Assembly (NCBI GenBank): GCA_045651985.1
Contig: JAZRTK010000032.1
Span: 1 to 44,931, forward strand
From: SIG710 sp045651985
Lineage (GTDB): Bacteria; Bacillota; Clostridia; Oscillospirales; CAG-272
Direction: 5' to 3'
DNA length: 44,931 nucleotides
The notes beneath the pieces are model-generated. The model saw nothing but the letters and a program-made list of their open reading frames with translations. It had not been told where the DNA came from and did no database searches. This document shows, one piece after another, positions 7,335 to 14,835 of this stretch. The position numbers and the translations under genes were made by a program. Each line of letters begins with the position of its first letter. Position 1 is the stretch's first letter.

Positions 7335-7994
7335 TCACAGAACTCCCTGTCCGTTAATTATCAGCTTGAACGTCAGTCCAAGCTTTTCGGCCGCACGGCG
7401 GCACATGAGCATTCTGCCCATGAATATCTCAAAATAATCCATTACGGGGCTGATCTCTGTGTCAACGGTAAGGTCGAGAGTAATATTCTTTCTATCGTCA
7501 CTTATTTTGATAGAGGATCTTACGACCGAATAATTTACGCGGTCGTGAATATCAAACTTTGAAAAATCCTTATTTCTGACACGCGAACGGCGTACATCAG
7601 TCTTGTCTGCAATAATAAGTGCCGCGGAAACGGCGTTCACGGGCACGCCCGTGCCCTCGTCGTGGTTACCTATTGCAGTCACTATTGTCGAAATATCCTC
7701 TGCAGTCATATCCATATGGTCAAGTAGGCGAAAGGCCATAATGGCGCCGCTCTGGGAGTGGTCCGCGCGGTTTATGAGGTTTCCGATATCGTGGAGATAT
7801 CCCGCGATCCTTGCAACCTCTACCTCGTGCTCGTCGTATCCCATGGTAGACAGGATATAAGCTGCGTTCTCAGACACCTTCATAACGTGGGCAAAGCTAT
7901 GCTCGGTAAAGCCCAGCGCTTGCAGGGATTCATCAGCCTTTTTTATGTAAGTTTTTATGCTTTCGTCCGTGATGATTTCCTTATAAGTTACCAT
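7335..7994 (-). CDS. HD-domain phosphohydrolase
   Basis: This 219-residue protein shows the HD-domain metal site: H36 in EHSFAHV, H68-D69 in GYLHDIGN, a third-helix GNHDEG (109-114) and D130 in ADKTDVRRSRV. HD proteins usually hydrolyse phosphomonoesters or phosphodiesters of nucleotides; the arrangement resembles small stand-alone HD hydrolases rather than RelA/SpoT or HD-GYP proteins. The C-terminal 60 residues do not match a domain I recognise. It is the first gene of the HD-HAD-ABC operon. Its promoter (8056-8084) overlaps a perfect palindrome, so this gene and the three behind it are probably under repressor control. No canonical GGAGG is seen before the ATG; GAGGAAGAG about 13 bases upstream is the likely ribosome site. 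Confidence 0.83.
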   Translation of the reverse strand: MVTYKEIITDESIKTYIKKADESLQALGFTEHSFAHVMKVSENAAYILSTMGYDEHEVEVARIAGYLHDIGNLINRADHSQSGAIMAFRLLDHMDMTAEDISTIVTAIGNHDEGTGVPVNAVSAALIIADKTDVRRSRVRNKDFSKFDIHDRVNYSVVRSSIKISDDRKNITLDLTVDTEISPVMDYFEIFMGRMLMCRRAAEKLGLTFKLIINGQGVL

Positions 7995-8044
7995 TTTACC
8001 ACTCTTCCTCTTTTAATATTATATCCGTTGCGAGAATTTTCCAT

Positions 8045-8065
8045 GTGATATCATAATGATATCAC
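8045..8065. promoter_or_regulatory. Perfect palindromic operator over the -10 of the HD/HAD/ABC operon
   Basis: GTGATATCA at 8045-8053 is repeated in inverted orientation as TGATATCAC at 8057-8065, with a TAA spacer: nine perfect base pairs of dyad symmetry. The site covers the -10 and the probable start of transcription of the minus-strand operon, a classic place for a repressor. I do not recognise the motif as that of a named regulator, and no regulator gene lies in the operon. Confidence 0.7.
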
Positions 8066-8084
8066 AAAAACGGGTCTGTGTCAA
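8056..8084 (-). promoter_or_regulatory. Promoter of the HD/HAD/ABC operon
   Basis: Read on the minus strand, -35 TTGACA lies at 8079-8084, then a 17-base spacer, then -10 TATCAT at 8056-8061 (five of six consensus positions). Transcription would start near 8049 and leave a leader of about 55 bases before the ATG at 7994. Confidence 0.8.
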
Positions 8085-8166
8085 GATTTTTTATCCTTTT
8101 TCCGTGAAGTCTGCATTTAGAACAACTAAACAAAAAACACAAAAAATAATAAGTCAAAATACCATA

Positions 8167-8195
8167 TTGTTTTTACGGTATATTTATGATATAAT
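8167..8195 (+). promoter_or_regulatory. Probable promoter of the Fe-S aldo/keto reductase gene
   Basis: A perfect -10 TATAAT at 8190-8195 is preceded after 17 bases by TTGTTT (8167-8172), a weak -35. Transcription would begin near 8202, giving a leader of about 84 bases that includes the hairpin at 8243-8268. Confidence 0.6.
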
Positions 8196-8242
8196 TTACA
8201 CGATCACCATCATATCTCGCTTTCAGAAAGTAATAAACAAAA

Positions 8243-8268
8243 GCGGTGAAGCCCGAGGGCTTCACCGC
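8243..8268 (+). promoter_or_regulatory. Perfect 12-bp leader hairpin before the aldo/keto reductase gene
   Basis: GCGGTGAAGCCC (8243-8254) is followed after two bases by its exact inverse complement (8257-8268). The hairpin stands just before the ribosome site AGGAG (8276-8280) and ATG 8286. No T-run follows, so it is not a standard terminator; it may stabilise the mRNA, block the ribosome or be a protein site. Confidence 0.55.
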
Positions 8269-8285
8269 AAATCACAGGAGACAAA

Positions 8286-9464
8286 ATGATCTACAAAAAA
8301 GATAAATACTCAAACGAGCTTTCCCGTCTTGGCTTTGGGTGCATGCGTTTTAAACGCAACGCGGGCGTCATAGACATAAAGGAAGCCGAGCGTGAGATAC
8401 TTCACGCCATCGACCTTGGAGTAAACTATTTTGACACTGCTTATATTTACCCCGGCTGCGAAGCTGCCGTAGGAAAGGTGTTGAAGAAAAATGACTGCCG
8501 AGAAAAGGTCTATATCGCCTCAAAGCTTCCTCCGTATCTTGTAAAGGAGCTTGATGACGCGGACAAAATTTTTGACGAGACCCTAAACCGTTTGCAGACG
8601 GATTACATCGACTATTATCTGATGCACATGCTCACCGATCTTGCCACATGGGAAAGAATGAAGTCGATCGGTATCGAGGAATGGATCGAAAAGAACAAGG
8701 CGTCGGGAAAGATCCGTCAGATAGGCTTTTCCTATCACGGCTCGTCAAGTGAATTTATTCGTGTTCTTGAAGCGTACCCCTGGGATTTTTGCCAGATACA
8801 ATACAACTACATGGACGAGCACACCCAGGGAGGGCGCGCGGGGCTTGAACGGGCACAAGAGCTTGGAATCCCCGTCATTATCATGGAGCCCTTGCGCGGA
8901 GGACGGCTTGTTCGAAGTCTCCCCGCAGGTGTAAAAAAGGAATTCGATGGCTACAAAGAAAAAAGAAGCCCTGCGGAGTGGAGCTTCAGGTGGCTTTACG
9001 ACCAAGAGGGCGTCACCGTGGTTCTCTCGGGCATGAATTCTATGGAAATGATCGACGAGAACGTGCGAGTCGCGAGCGAAGCGGCGGTAGGCTGTGTAAC
9101 AGACGAGGAGAGAGAAATTTACCGCCGCGTGGTAGAAATTTTTGGGGAGAAGATCAAGGTGGGCTGCACAGGCTGTTCCTACTGTATGCCCTGCCCTGCG
9201 GGTGTTGACATTCCGAGCGCGTTTTCAGCTTACAACCGTTCTTATTCCGACAGTTATTTTCACGGTGTGCGTGAATATTTCATGGGTACCGCCATGCGAA
9301 AAAATCAGAGTTTTGCCTCCCTTTGCATCGGCTGCGGAAAGTGTGAAAGCCATTGTCCTCAGCAGATAAAGGTCCGCGAGGAGCTTAATAACGTAAAAAA
9401 GCGCTTTGAAAATCCCCTTTTTCGCACCGCAGCCGCGGTGGGAAAGAAGCTTTATAACAAATAA
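8286..9464 (+). CDS. Aldo/keto reductase with C-terminal two-motif ferredoxin domain
   Basis: This 392-residue oxidoreductase joins an aldo/keto reductase barrel to a C-terminal Fe-S domain. The barrel keeps the catalytic tetrad as D50, Y53 (FDTAYIYPG), K80 (IASK) and H114 (LMHML). The tail has C294, C297, C300 and C303 in CxxCxxCxxCP form, then C347, C350, C353 and C357 in a standard CxxCxxCxxxCP motif, so one or two [4Fe-4S] clusters are likely. Proteins with this architecture are common in Clostridia and annotated only as aldo/keto reductase; the physiological substrate is unknown. The clusters suggest electron input or output through ferredoxin rather than NADPH alone. It is a single-gene transcript ended by the bidirectional terminator at 9464-9492. 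Confidence 0.9.
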   Translation: MIYKKDKYSNELSRLGFGCMRFKRNAGVIDIKEAEREILHAIDLGVNYFDTAYIYPGCEAAVGKVLKKNDCREKVYIASKLPPYLVKELDDADKIFDETLNRLQTDYIDYYLMHMLTDLATWERMKSIGIEEWIEKNKASGKIRQIGFSYHGSSSEFIRVLEAYPWDFCQIQYNYMDEHTQGGRAGLERAQELGIPVIIMEPLRGGRLVRSLPAGVKKEFDGYKEKRSPAEWSFRWLYDQEGVTVVLSGMNSMEMIDENVRVASEAAVGCVTDEEREIYRRVVEIFGEKIKVGCTGCSYCMPCPAGVDIPSAFSAYNRSYSDSYFHGVREYFMGTAMRKNQSFASLCIGCGKCESHCPQQIKVREELNNVKKRFENPLFRTAAAVGKKLYNK

Positions 9465-9492
9465 AAACAGGACGGCTATGCCGTCCTGTTTT
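9464..9492. terminator. Bidirectional terminator between the aldo/keto reductase and mgtC genes
   Basis: A perfect 12-base-pair stem (9464-9475 with 9481-9492, loop CTATG) has an A-run on one side and a run of nine T on the other. It serves the plus-strand reductase gene and the minus-strand hrcA-to-mgtC operon. Confidence 0.93.
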
Positions 9493-9497
9493 TTTCT

Positions 9498-10202
9498 TTA
9501 TTCTTCGACAATATTGACTCGGTCAATATATTCTTCCTTTGCCAGCTCGTAGATAAGCTGGGATTTATCCAGCTTCATGGGAACGCGCATGGTGAAAACG
9601 CCGTGTCCATCGGTGGTGTCGTAGCCTTCGGAAAGCTCGCTTCCGATTATCTCAACGTCACGGGCAAAGCAGAAGTTTCGCAAAACCTGCATACCGTGAA
9701 CGCTGTCCGAAAAATAGACCTCAAAGGAAACGATATTCCGTCTGAACTGGAACATCTGTATAGCGCGCAAAAGAACCAGCACCGCCATGACCATGGCAAA
9801 CGCTTCAAGAGCGATGACAAGGTATCCCATGCCCACCGCAAGACCGATACAAGCAGTCAGCCACAAGGTGGCGGCAGTGGTAAGACCCTTTATTGAGCCT
9901 TTTTTGACCAGAATAGTTCCCGCCCCAAGGAAGCCGATGCCGCTTATGACCTGGGCGCCCATACGACCAAGGTCGGCGCCAAGCACGCCTGCAAGCTCGG
10001 GGTTCATCTTGACCGACGACACCACCTGGCCCACCATTTGTACCTGTATGAGAGACACTACGGTTGCGCCAAGGCACACCATAATATGGGTCTTCATACC
10101 CGCAGGGCGGTGATGACGCTCGCGTTCAAGTCCAATGAGAAGTCCTATTGCAGTAGAGACCACAAGCCGTATAAGTACTTCGTACCACAGAAGTTTATCC
10201 AT
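9498..10202 (-). CDS. MgtC/SapB family inner-membrane protein
   Basis: This 234-residue protein has an N-terminal membrane domain of about five hydrophobic helices and a soluble C-terminal domain of about 75 residues. The family signature GLLIGLERERHHRPAGMKTH begins near residue 20, and GIGFLGAGTILVKKGSIKGLTTAATLW lies near 90-117 in full agreement with MgtC/SapB proteins. In pathogens MgtC inhibits the F-type ATPase and helps survival at low magnesium; in commensal Clostridia the role is unclear. It is the last gene of the hrcA-grpE-dnaK-dnaJ-prmA run, 41 bases after prmA with no terminator between, so it may be induced with the chaperones by read-through. Confidence 0.9.
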   Translation of the reverse strand: MDKLLWYEVLIRLVVSTAIGLLIGLERERHHRPAGMKTHIMVCLGATVVSLIQVQMVGQVVSSVKMNPELAGVLGADLGRMGAQVISGIGFLGAGTILVKKGSIKGLTTAATLWLTACIGLAVGMGYLVIALEAFAMVMAVLVLLRAIQMFQFRRNIVSFEVYFSDSVHGMQVLRNFCFARDVEIIGSELSEGYDTTDGHGVFTMRVPMKLDKSQLIYELAKEEYIDRVNIVEE

Positions 10203-10243
10203 AAAAATTTCCGCCTTTCAATATGTTTCCAAAAAAACGTTTA

Positions 10244-11161
10244 TCAAGCATTCTTTTTCAGCACCAGAGCGCACCAGCCGTTGTCGATCAGCGTATCAAC
10301 GACGGTGAAGTTACACTCAACAAGCTTTTCCACGACCTCGTCGCAACGCTCTGAAATAATGCCCGACGCAATAAGCACGCCGTCGTCTGTCATGAACTCA
10401 CCGATATCGGGAGCCATGCGGATAATGACGTCGGCTACGATATTTGCCGTCACAAGCTCGTATTTACCTTTGACCTGCTTGAGCAGGTCAGAGACCTCGC
10501 AGGTGATATTTGTAAGCCCGCTGTCGGCAATATTGTCAAGAGCAACGCGGACTGCCACGGGGTCAATATCGTATGCAGCGCACTGCCCTGCCCCCAGCTT
10601 TGACGCGCAGATGGCAAGTATTCCGCTTCCCGTTCCGACGTCCAGCATATTGCACCCCTTTGTGGTGTACTTTTCAAGCAACTCAATAACAAGTCTTGTG
10701 GTCTCGTGTGTTCCCGTACCGAAAGCCATTCCGGGATCCATACGAACAACGATGTCGTCTTCTGAAGGCTCGAATTTCTCCCACGCGGGCACGATTACCA
10801 TGTGCTGACCTATGCGTATAGGCTTGTAATAAGCCTTCCAAGCATTTGCCCAGTCGTCTTCGTTTACACCGATAGTTTCAATTTTTCCGTCGATATTAGC
10901 GTATGCCAGGCGTTCGCGAATGAAAGCGATAGCGTCAACGGGACTTTTTTCCACGGGCAGGTAAATAGAAACTGAGGCGATAGTCTTGTCGGCGTTGAGA
11001 ATACTCTCGTCGATAAGGTCGCCGTAAACGCTTTTCAAGTCAATATCGCTGTAATCCTCGATCTGAAGATTGTTATCAAGCATACTCATGACCGCAACCG
11101 TCTCGTCAAGCTTTTCAAGCTTTACCGTGACCTTTATTTGTGTCCAATCCTGTACGTTCAT
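10244..11161 (-). CDS. prmA: Ribosomal protein L11 methyltransferase
   Basis: This 305-residue enzyme trimethylates ribosomal protein L11 using S-adenosylmethionine. The motifs are clear: MDPGMAFGTGTHETT (141-155), which is diagnostic of PrmA, and the SAM-binding LDVGTGSGILAIC (173-185), followed by the DIDPVAV segment and a VTANIVADVI stretch matching the NPPY-like motif IV. The N-terminal 100 residues form the substrate-recognition domain. The ATG follows GGAGGA with good spacing. It starts 12 bases after dnaJ, a neighbourhood frequently seen in Bacillota, so it is co-transcribed with the heat-shock genes. Confidence 0.95.
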   Translation of the reverse strand: MNVQDWTQIKVTVKLEKLDETVAVMSMLDNNLQIEDYSDIDLKSVYGDLIDESILNADKTIASVSIYLPVEKSPVDAIAFIRERLAYANIDGKIETIGVNEDDWANAWKAYYKPIRIGQHMVIVPAWEKFEPSEDDIVVRMDPGMAFGTGTHETTRLVIELLEKYTTKGCNMLDVGTGSGILAICASKLGAGQCAAYDIDPVAVRVALDNIADSGLTNITCEVSDLLKQVKGKYELVTANIVADVIIRMAPDIGEFMTDDGVLIASGIISERCDEVVEKLVECNFTVVDTLIDNGWCALVLKKNA

Positions 11162-11173
11162 TGTCTTCCTCCT

Positions 11174-12307
11174 TTACCCGAAGATTTTTTTGAAAAATCC
11201 CGTCCTTTTTGCGTAATTGCCCTCACCGCAGCTGTCGGCGAAATCACGCATCTTCTCTTTCTGTTTTTCGCTGAGGTTTTTTGGTATCTCAACGACCACG
11301 CGGAACACAAGGTCGCCCTTGCGGGTGGAATTTACGTGCTTAATCCCCTTTTGCTTCAAGGTGAATTCGGTATTTGGCTGTGTTCCCTCGGGGACCTTGA
11401 ATTTTTCATTGCCTTCAAGGGTTGGGACCTCAATTTCCGCGCCCAGTGTCGCCTCGGCGACAGTTATTGGTACGTCGCAATAGATATTATAGCCGTCGCG
11501 CTCGAATATCTTGTGGTCCTTTACCATTACCTGAATAATAAGGTCGCCTGCACTGCCGCCGTTGCGTCCGTCAGAGCCTTGACCGCGAATGGCGATACGC
11601 TCGCCGTTGTCGATACCTGCAGGAATTGAGACCTCGAACTTCTTTGAGACCTTAACGTAACCCGTTCCTCGGCAGTTGGAACAGGGGGTCTTAATTATCT
11701 TACCCTGCCCGCGGCAAGCGGAACAGGTCTGCGTGGTCTGGAAAGCCATACCGCCAAGATGCTGATTTACTCTCACTTGACCCGAGCCTCGGCAGTTAGA
11801 ACAGGTTTCGGCGCTTGTGCCCTTTGCGGCACCCGAACCCGAGCATTCGTCACATTTTTGGATTCTGTTATAAGTAATTTCCTTCTTTACGCCGAACGCC
11901 GCTTCTTCAAAGGTAACAGTGACGCGGACTCCCACGTCCTCGCCCTGCACGGGCGCATTCCTGCGGCGAGCGGAGCCGCCTCCGCCAAATCCGCCGCCAA
12001 AGAAGGAACTGAAAATATCCGAAATGTCCCCAAAATCTCCGAATCCGCCAAAGCCTCCGCCGCCAAAGCCCGATGAAGGGTCAAATGCCGCATGACCGAA
12101 CTGGTCGTACTTGGACTTACTCTCAGGGTCCGAGAGCACGGCGTACGCCTCGTTTACTTCCTTGAATTTCTCCTCGGCTTCCTTGTCGCCGGGGTTGAGG
12201 TCGGGGTGGTATTTCTTTGCAAGCTGGCGATACGCCTTCTTAATTGCGGCATCGTCCGCGCCCTTATTAAGCCCCAAGACCTCGTAAAAATCTCTCTTTT
12301 CTGCCAT
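11174..12307 (-). CDS. dnaJ: Chaperone protein DnaJ (Hsp40)
   Basis: This 377-residue co-chaperone stimulates the DnaK ATPase and delivers unfolded clients. The J-domain has the essential HPD at 34-36; a Gly/Phe-rich linker runs from about 79 to 112; four zinc-binding CxxCxGxG repeats begin at residues 152, 169, 195 and 209; and the C-terminal peptide-binding domain follows. Length and order are those of a type I DnaJ. It is the fourth gene of the operon, 82 bases after dnaK, and a strong intergenic hairpin (12344-12379) lies in that gap. Confidence 0.98.
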   Translation of the reverse strand: MAEKRDFYEVLGLNKGADDAAIKKAYRQLAKKYHPDLNPGDKEAEEKFKEVNEAYAVLSDPESKSKYDQFGHAAFDPSSGFGGGGFGGFGDFGDISDIFSSFFGGGFGGGGSARRRNAPVQGEDVGVRVTVTFEEAAFGVKKEITYNRIQKCDECSGSGAAKGTSAETCSNCRGSGQVRVNQHLGGMAFQTTQTCSACRGQGKIIKTPCSNCRGTGYVKVSKKFEVSIPAGIDNGERIAIRGQGSDGRNGGSAGDLIIQVMVKDHKIFERDGYNIYCDVPITVAEATLGAEIEVPTLEGNEKFKVPEGTQPNTEFTLKQKGIKHVNSTRKGDLVFRVVVEIPKNLSEKQKEKMRDFADSCGEGNYAKRTGFFKKIFG

Positions 12308-12343
12308 TACACGTCTTTCCTTAAATTCCGATTAAAATGCCAC

Positions 12344-12379
12344 GGGGCTGACACACCCGAGATAGGGTGCGTCAGCTCC
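12344..12379 (-). promoter_or_regulatory. Intergenic hairpin between dnaK and dnaJ
   Basis: A 15-position stem (12344-12358 with 12365-12379), with one mismatch and one G-T pair and a six-base loop, lies in the 82-base gap between dnaK and dnaJ. No T-run follows it in the direction of transcription, so full termination is unlikely. It may protect the dnaK 3' end, be processed, or lower dnaJ expression. Confidence 0.6.
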
Positions 12380-12389
12380 TTTGTTTTTA

Positions 12390-14231
12390 TTACTTATTGT
12401 CGCCCGTCTTATCTTCGTAGTCGGCATTATAGTAAGTGCCGCCGTTGTCAGCTGTCGCGTTGGGATCAAAGCCCGCACCGGGGTTGCCCTGCGCGCCGCC
12501 CTGCTGGGCGTAGAGCTTTTCGGAGATAGCGTAGAAGGACTTCTCCAGAGCCTCTGTATCTGCCTTGATAGCTGCGGTGTCCCCGCCAGCAAGAGTTGTG
12601 CGGAGCTTTTCTATTGCGTCCTTTACGGGCTGCTTATCAGCGTCTGTAACCTTATCGCCAAGCTCGCCCAGAGCCTTCTCGGACTGGAAGATAAGGGACT
12701 CTGCGTGGTTCTTTGCGTCCACTGCGTCCTTTAATTTCTTGTCTTCCTCTGCGAACTTCTCCGCGTCCTTTACAGCCTTATCAATATCCTCCTGACTCAT
12801 GTTTGTGGAGCTGGTGATGGTGATGTGCTGTTCCTTACCCGTGCCCTTATCGGTTGCGGTTACGTTTACGATACCGTTTGCGTCAATATCAAAGGTTACC
12901 TCGATCTGAGGAACTCCGCGGGGAGCTGCGGGGATACCGTCGAGGTTGAAGCGTCCGAGAGTCGTGTTGCCCGAAGCCATTTCGCGCTCGCCCTGAAGGA
13001 CGTGGATCTCAACCGAGGTCTGACCGTCAGCGGCGGTGGAATATACCTGGCTCTTCTTTACGGGAATAGTTGTATTTCTGTCGATAATCTTGTTGAATAC
13101 ACCGCCGAGAGTTTCGATACCCAGAGAAAGGGGCGTTACGTCAAGGAGAAGAAGGTCCTTGACCTCACCGCCAAGAACGCCTGCCTGGATAGCCGCGCCA
13201 ACTGCTACGCACTCGTCGGGGTTGATACCCTTGAAAGGATCCTTGCCGATGAGCTTCTTTACTGCCTCCTGAACTGCGGGGATTCTTGTAGAACCGCCCA
13301 CCAGAAGCATCTTGTCGATCTGACCTACGGAAATGCCCGCGTCTGCCATAGCCTTCTTTGTGGGGATCATTGTTCTCTCAACCAGATCTGCTGTGATTCT
13401 GTCGAACTCAGCTCTTGTGAGAGTTGCCTCAAAGTGGAGAGGACCTGCCTGTGTTGCCGTAATAAAGGGCAGGTTGATATTCGTGCTGGTCATACCCGAA
13501 AGCTCGATCTTAGCTTTTTCCGCAGCGTCCTTAAGTCTCTGCATTACCATCTTATCCTGGCGCAGGTCGATGCCGTTTTCTGCCTTGAACTTATCTGCCA
13601 TCCAGTCGATGATCTTCTGGTCGAAGTCGTCACCGCCAAGCTTTGTATCACCATTTGTTGCAAGAACCTCGAAAACTCCGTCGGAGATCTCAAGGATAGA
13701 TACGTCAAACGTTCCGCCGCCAAGGTCGAATACCATGATCCTCTGGTCGTTTTCCTTATCCATACCGTAGGCAAGAGCTGCCGCGGTAGGCTCGTTGATG
13801 ATACGAAGGACCTCAAGTCCTGCGATCTTACCTGCGTCCTTTGTCGCCTGTCTCTGAGCATCAGAGAAGTATGCGGGAACGGTGATTACCGCCTGATTTA
13901 CGGACGTTCCCAGATAAGCTTCTGCGTCAGCCTTCAGCTTCTGAAGGATCATCGCGGAGATCTCCTGAGGTGTGTAGTTCTTGTCGTCAATAGATACTTT
14001 CTTTGCACTGCCCATATCGCGCTTGATGGAGATGACCGTACGGTCGGGATTTGTGATAGCCTGACGCTTTGCAACCTGACCTACCATTCTTTCGCCTGTC
14101 TTGGAGAACGCTACGATAGAGGGAGTCGTTCTCGCGCCTTCGGGGTTGGGGATAACGATAGGCTCACTGCCCTCGTATACCGCAACGCAAGAGTTCGTTG
14201 TACCAAGATCTATTCCTATAATTTTTGCCAT
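12390..14231 (-). CDS. dnaK: Chaperone protein DnaK (Hsp70)
   Basis: This 613-residue protein is the Hsp70 chaperone. It opens with IIGIDLGTTNSCVAV, the ATPase phosphate-1 motif, and keeps VFDLGGGTFDVSIL (phosphate 2) and LLVGGSTRIPAVQ (adenosine site). The substrate-binding domain starts after DVTPLSLGIETLGG, near residue 365, and the helical lid ends in a Gly/Asn-rich tail; the terminus GGTYYNADYEDKTGDNK is a relaxed version of the usual acidic DnaK end. Size is typical of Gram-positive DnaK. It lies 49 bases after grpE in the CIRCE-controlled operon. Heat-shock control by HrcA is expected from the operon promoter at 15960-15988. Confidence 0.98.
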   Translation of the reverse strand: MAKIIGIDLGTTNSCVAVYEGSEPIVIPNPEGARTTPSIVAFSKTGERMVGQVAKRQAITNPDRTVISIKRDMGSAKKVSIDDKNYTPQEISAMILQKLKADAEAYLGTSVNQAVITVPAYFSDAQRQATKDAGKIAGLEVLRIINEPTAAALAYGMDKENDQRIMVFDLGGGTFDVSILEISDGVFEVLATNGDTKLGGDDFDQKIIDWMADKFKAENGIDLRQDKMVMQRLKDAAEKAKIELSGMTSTNINLPFITATQAGPLHFEATLTRAEFDRITADLVERTMIPTKKAMADAGISVGQIDKMLLVGGSTRIPAVQEAVKKLIGKDPFKGINPDECVAVGAAIQAGVLGGEVKDLLLLDVTPLSLGIETLGGVFNKIIDRNTTIPVKKSQVYSTAADGQTSVEIHVLQGEREMASGNTTLGRFNLDGIPAAPRGVPQIEVTFDIDANGIVNVTATDKGTGKEQHITITSSTNMSQEDIDKAVKDAEKFAEEDKKLKDAVDAKNHAESLIFQSEKALGELGDKVTDADKQPVKDAIEKLRTTLAGGDTAAIKADTEALEKSFYAISEKLYAQQGGAQGNPGAGFDPNATADNGGTYYNADYEDKTGDNK

Positions 14232-14280
14232 GATTTATTTCCTCCTAAAGAAATTGTATGTTGATTTTATAAAATTATTT

Positions 14281-14817
14281 TCAGTTTGCTACCTTTACCA
14301 TTGCATAACGGAGTACGCGATCTCCTCGAACATATCCCTTTTGCAGGACCTCCACTATTTCACCCTCGCCGTAAGTCTCGTCCTCAACGTGCATTACCGC
14401 ATTGTGGAGATTGGGGTCAAACAGCTTATCCTCGGGCATGTCAATGGCAACAACGCCCAGCTTTTCAAGTGTGTCACAAAACGCCTTGAGGGTCATCTCA
14501 ACGCCCTTTGAAACGTTCTCCGCGTCCTTATACGATGCGGCTCTCTCCAGGTTGTCAATGACCGGAAAAAGCTCGCCCAGCGCATCCGCGTAAGCCTCAG
14601 AGTAGGTTGCTTCCCTTTCCTTTGCAGTACGGCGGCGGAAGTTATCGTATTCCGCTATCATGCGCATATATTTGTCGTTTGCCTCATCAAGCTCTGACTG
14701 TTTTTTTTCAAGCTCACTTTCAAGAGCCTTTATCTTTTTCTTGTCGCCCTTTTCGGCTTTGGGCGCAGGCTGTTCCTTTGCATTCTCCTGCTCTGCCGTG
14801 TTCTTGGTCTCTTCCAT
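14281..14817 (-). CDS. grpE: Nucleotide exchange factor GrpE
   Basis: This 178-residue protein releases ADP from DnaK. The N-terminal 40 residues are charged and disordered, a long coiled-coil helix follows (rich in Glu and Lys, about 35-75), then YMRMIAEYDNFRRRTAKE, the core GrpE signature, and a beta domain ending in GYVRGDRVLRYAMVKVAN. I set the start at the ATG at 14817 because GGAGG lies five bases before it; the in-frame ATG four codons earlier (14829) has no ribosome site and contains that GGAGG. It stands 18 bases after hrcA and 49 before dnaK, the standard order in Bacillota. Confidence 0.96.
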   Translation of the reverse strand: MEETKNTAEQENAKEQPAPKAEKGDKKKIKALESELEKKQSELDEANDKYMRMIAEYDNFRRRTAKEREATYSEAYADALGELFPVIDNLERAASYKDAENVSKGVEMTLKAFCDTLEKLGVVAIDMPEDKLFDPNLHNAVMHVEDETYGEGEIVEVLQKGYVRGDRVLRYAMVKVAN

Positions 14818-14835
14818 TATATCCTCCATGCGTTT

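Noticed and set aside
8056..8289. A plus-strand open frame of 77 codons before the aldo/keto reductase
   Set aside because: It contains the promoter and hairpin of the reductase gene, has no ribosome site and AT-rich non-coding composition.
12825..14264. A 479-codon open frame antisense to dnaK
   Set aside because: It has no ribosome site, is Cys- and Ser-rich with no recognisable family, and lies exactly opposite dnaK; the codon bias of dnaK creates a stop-free antisense frame.
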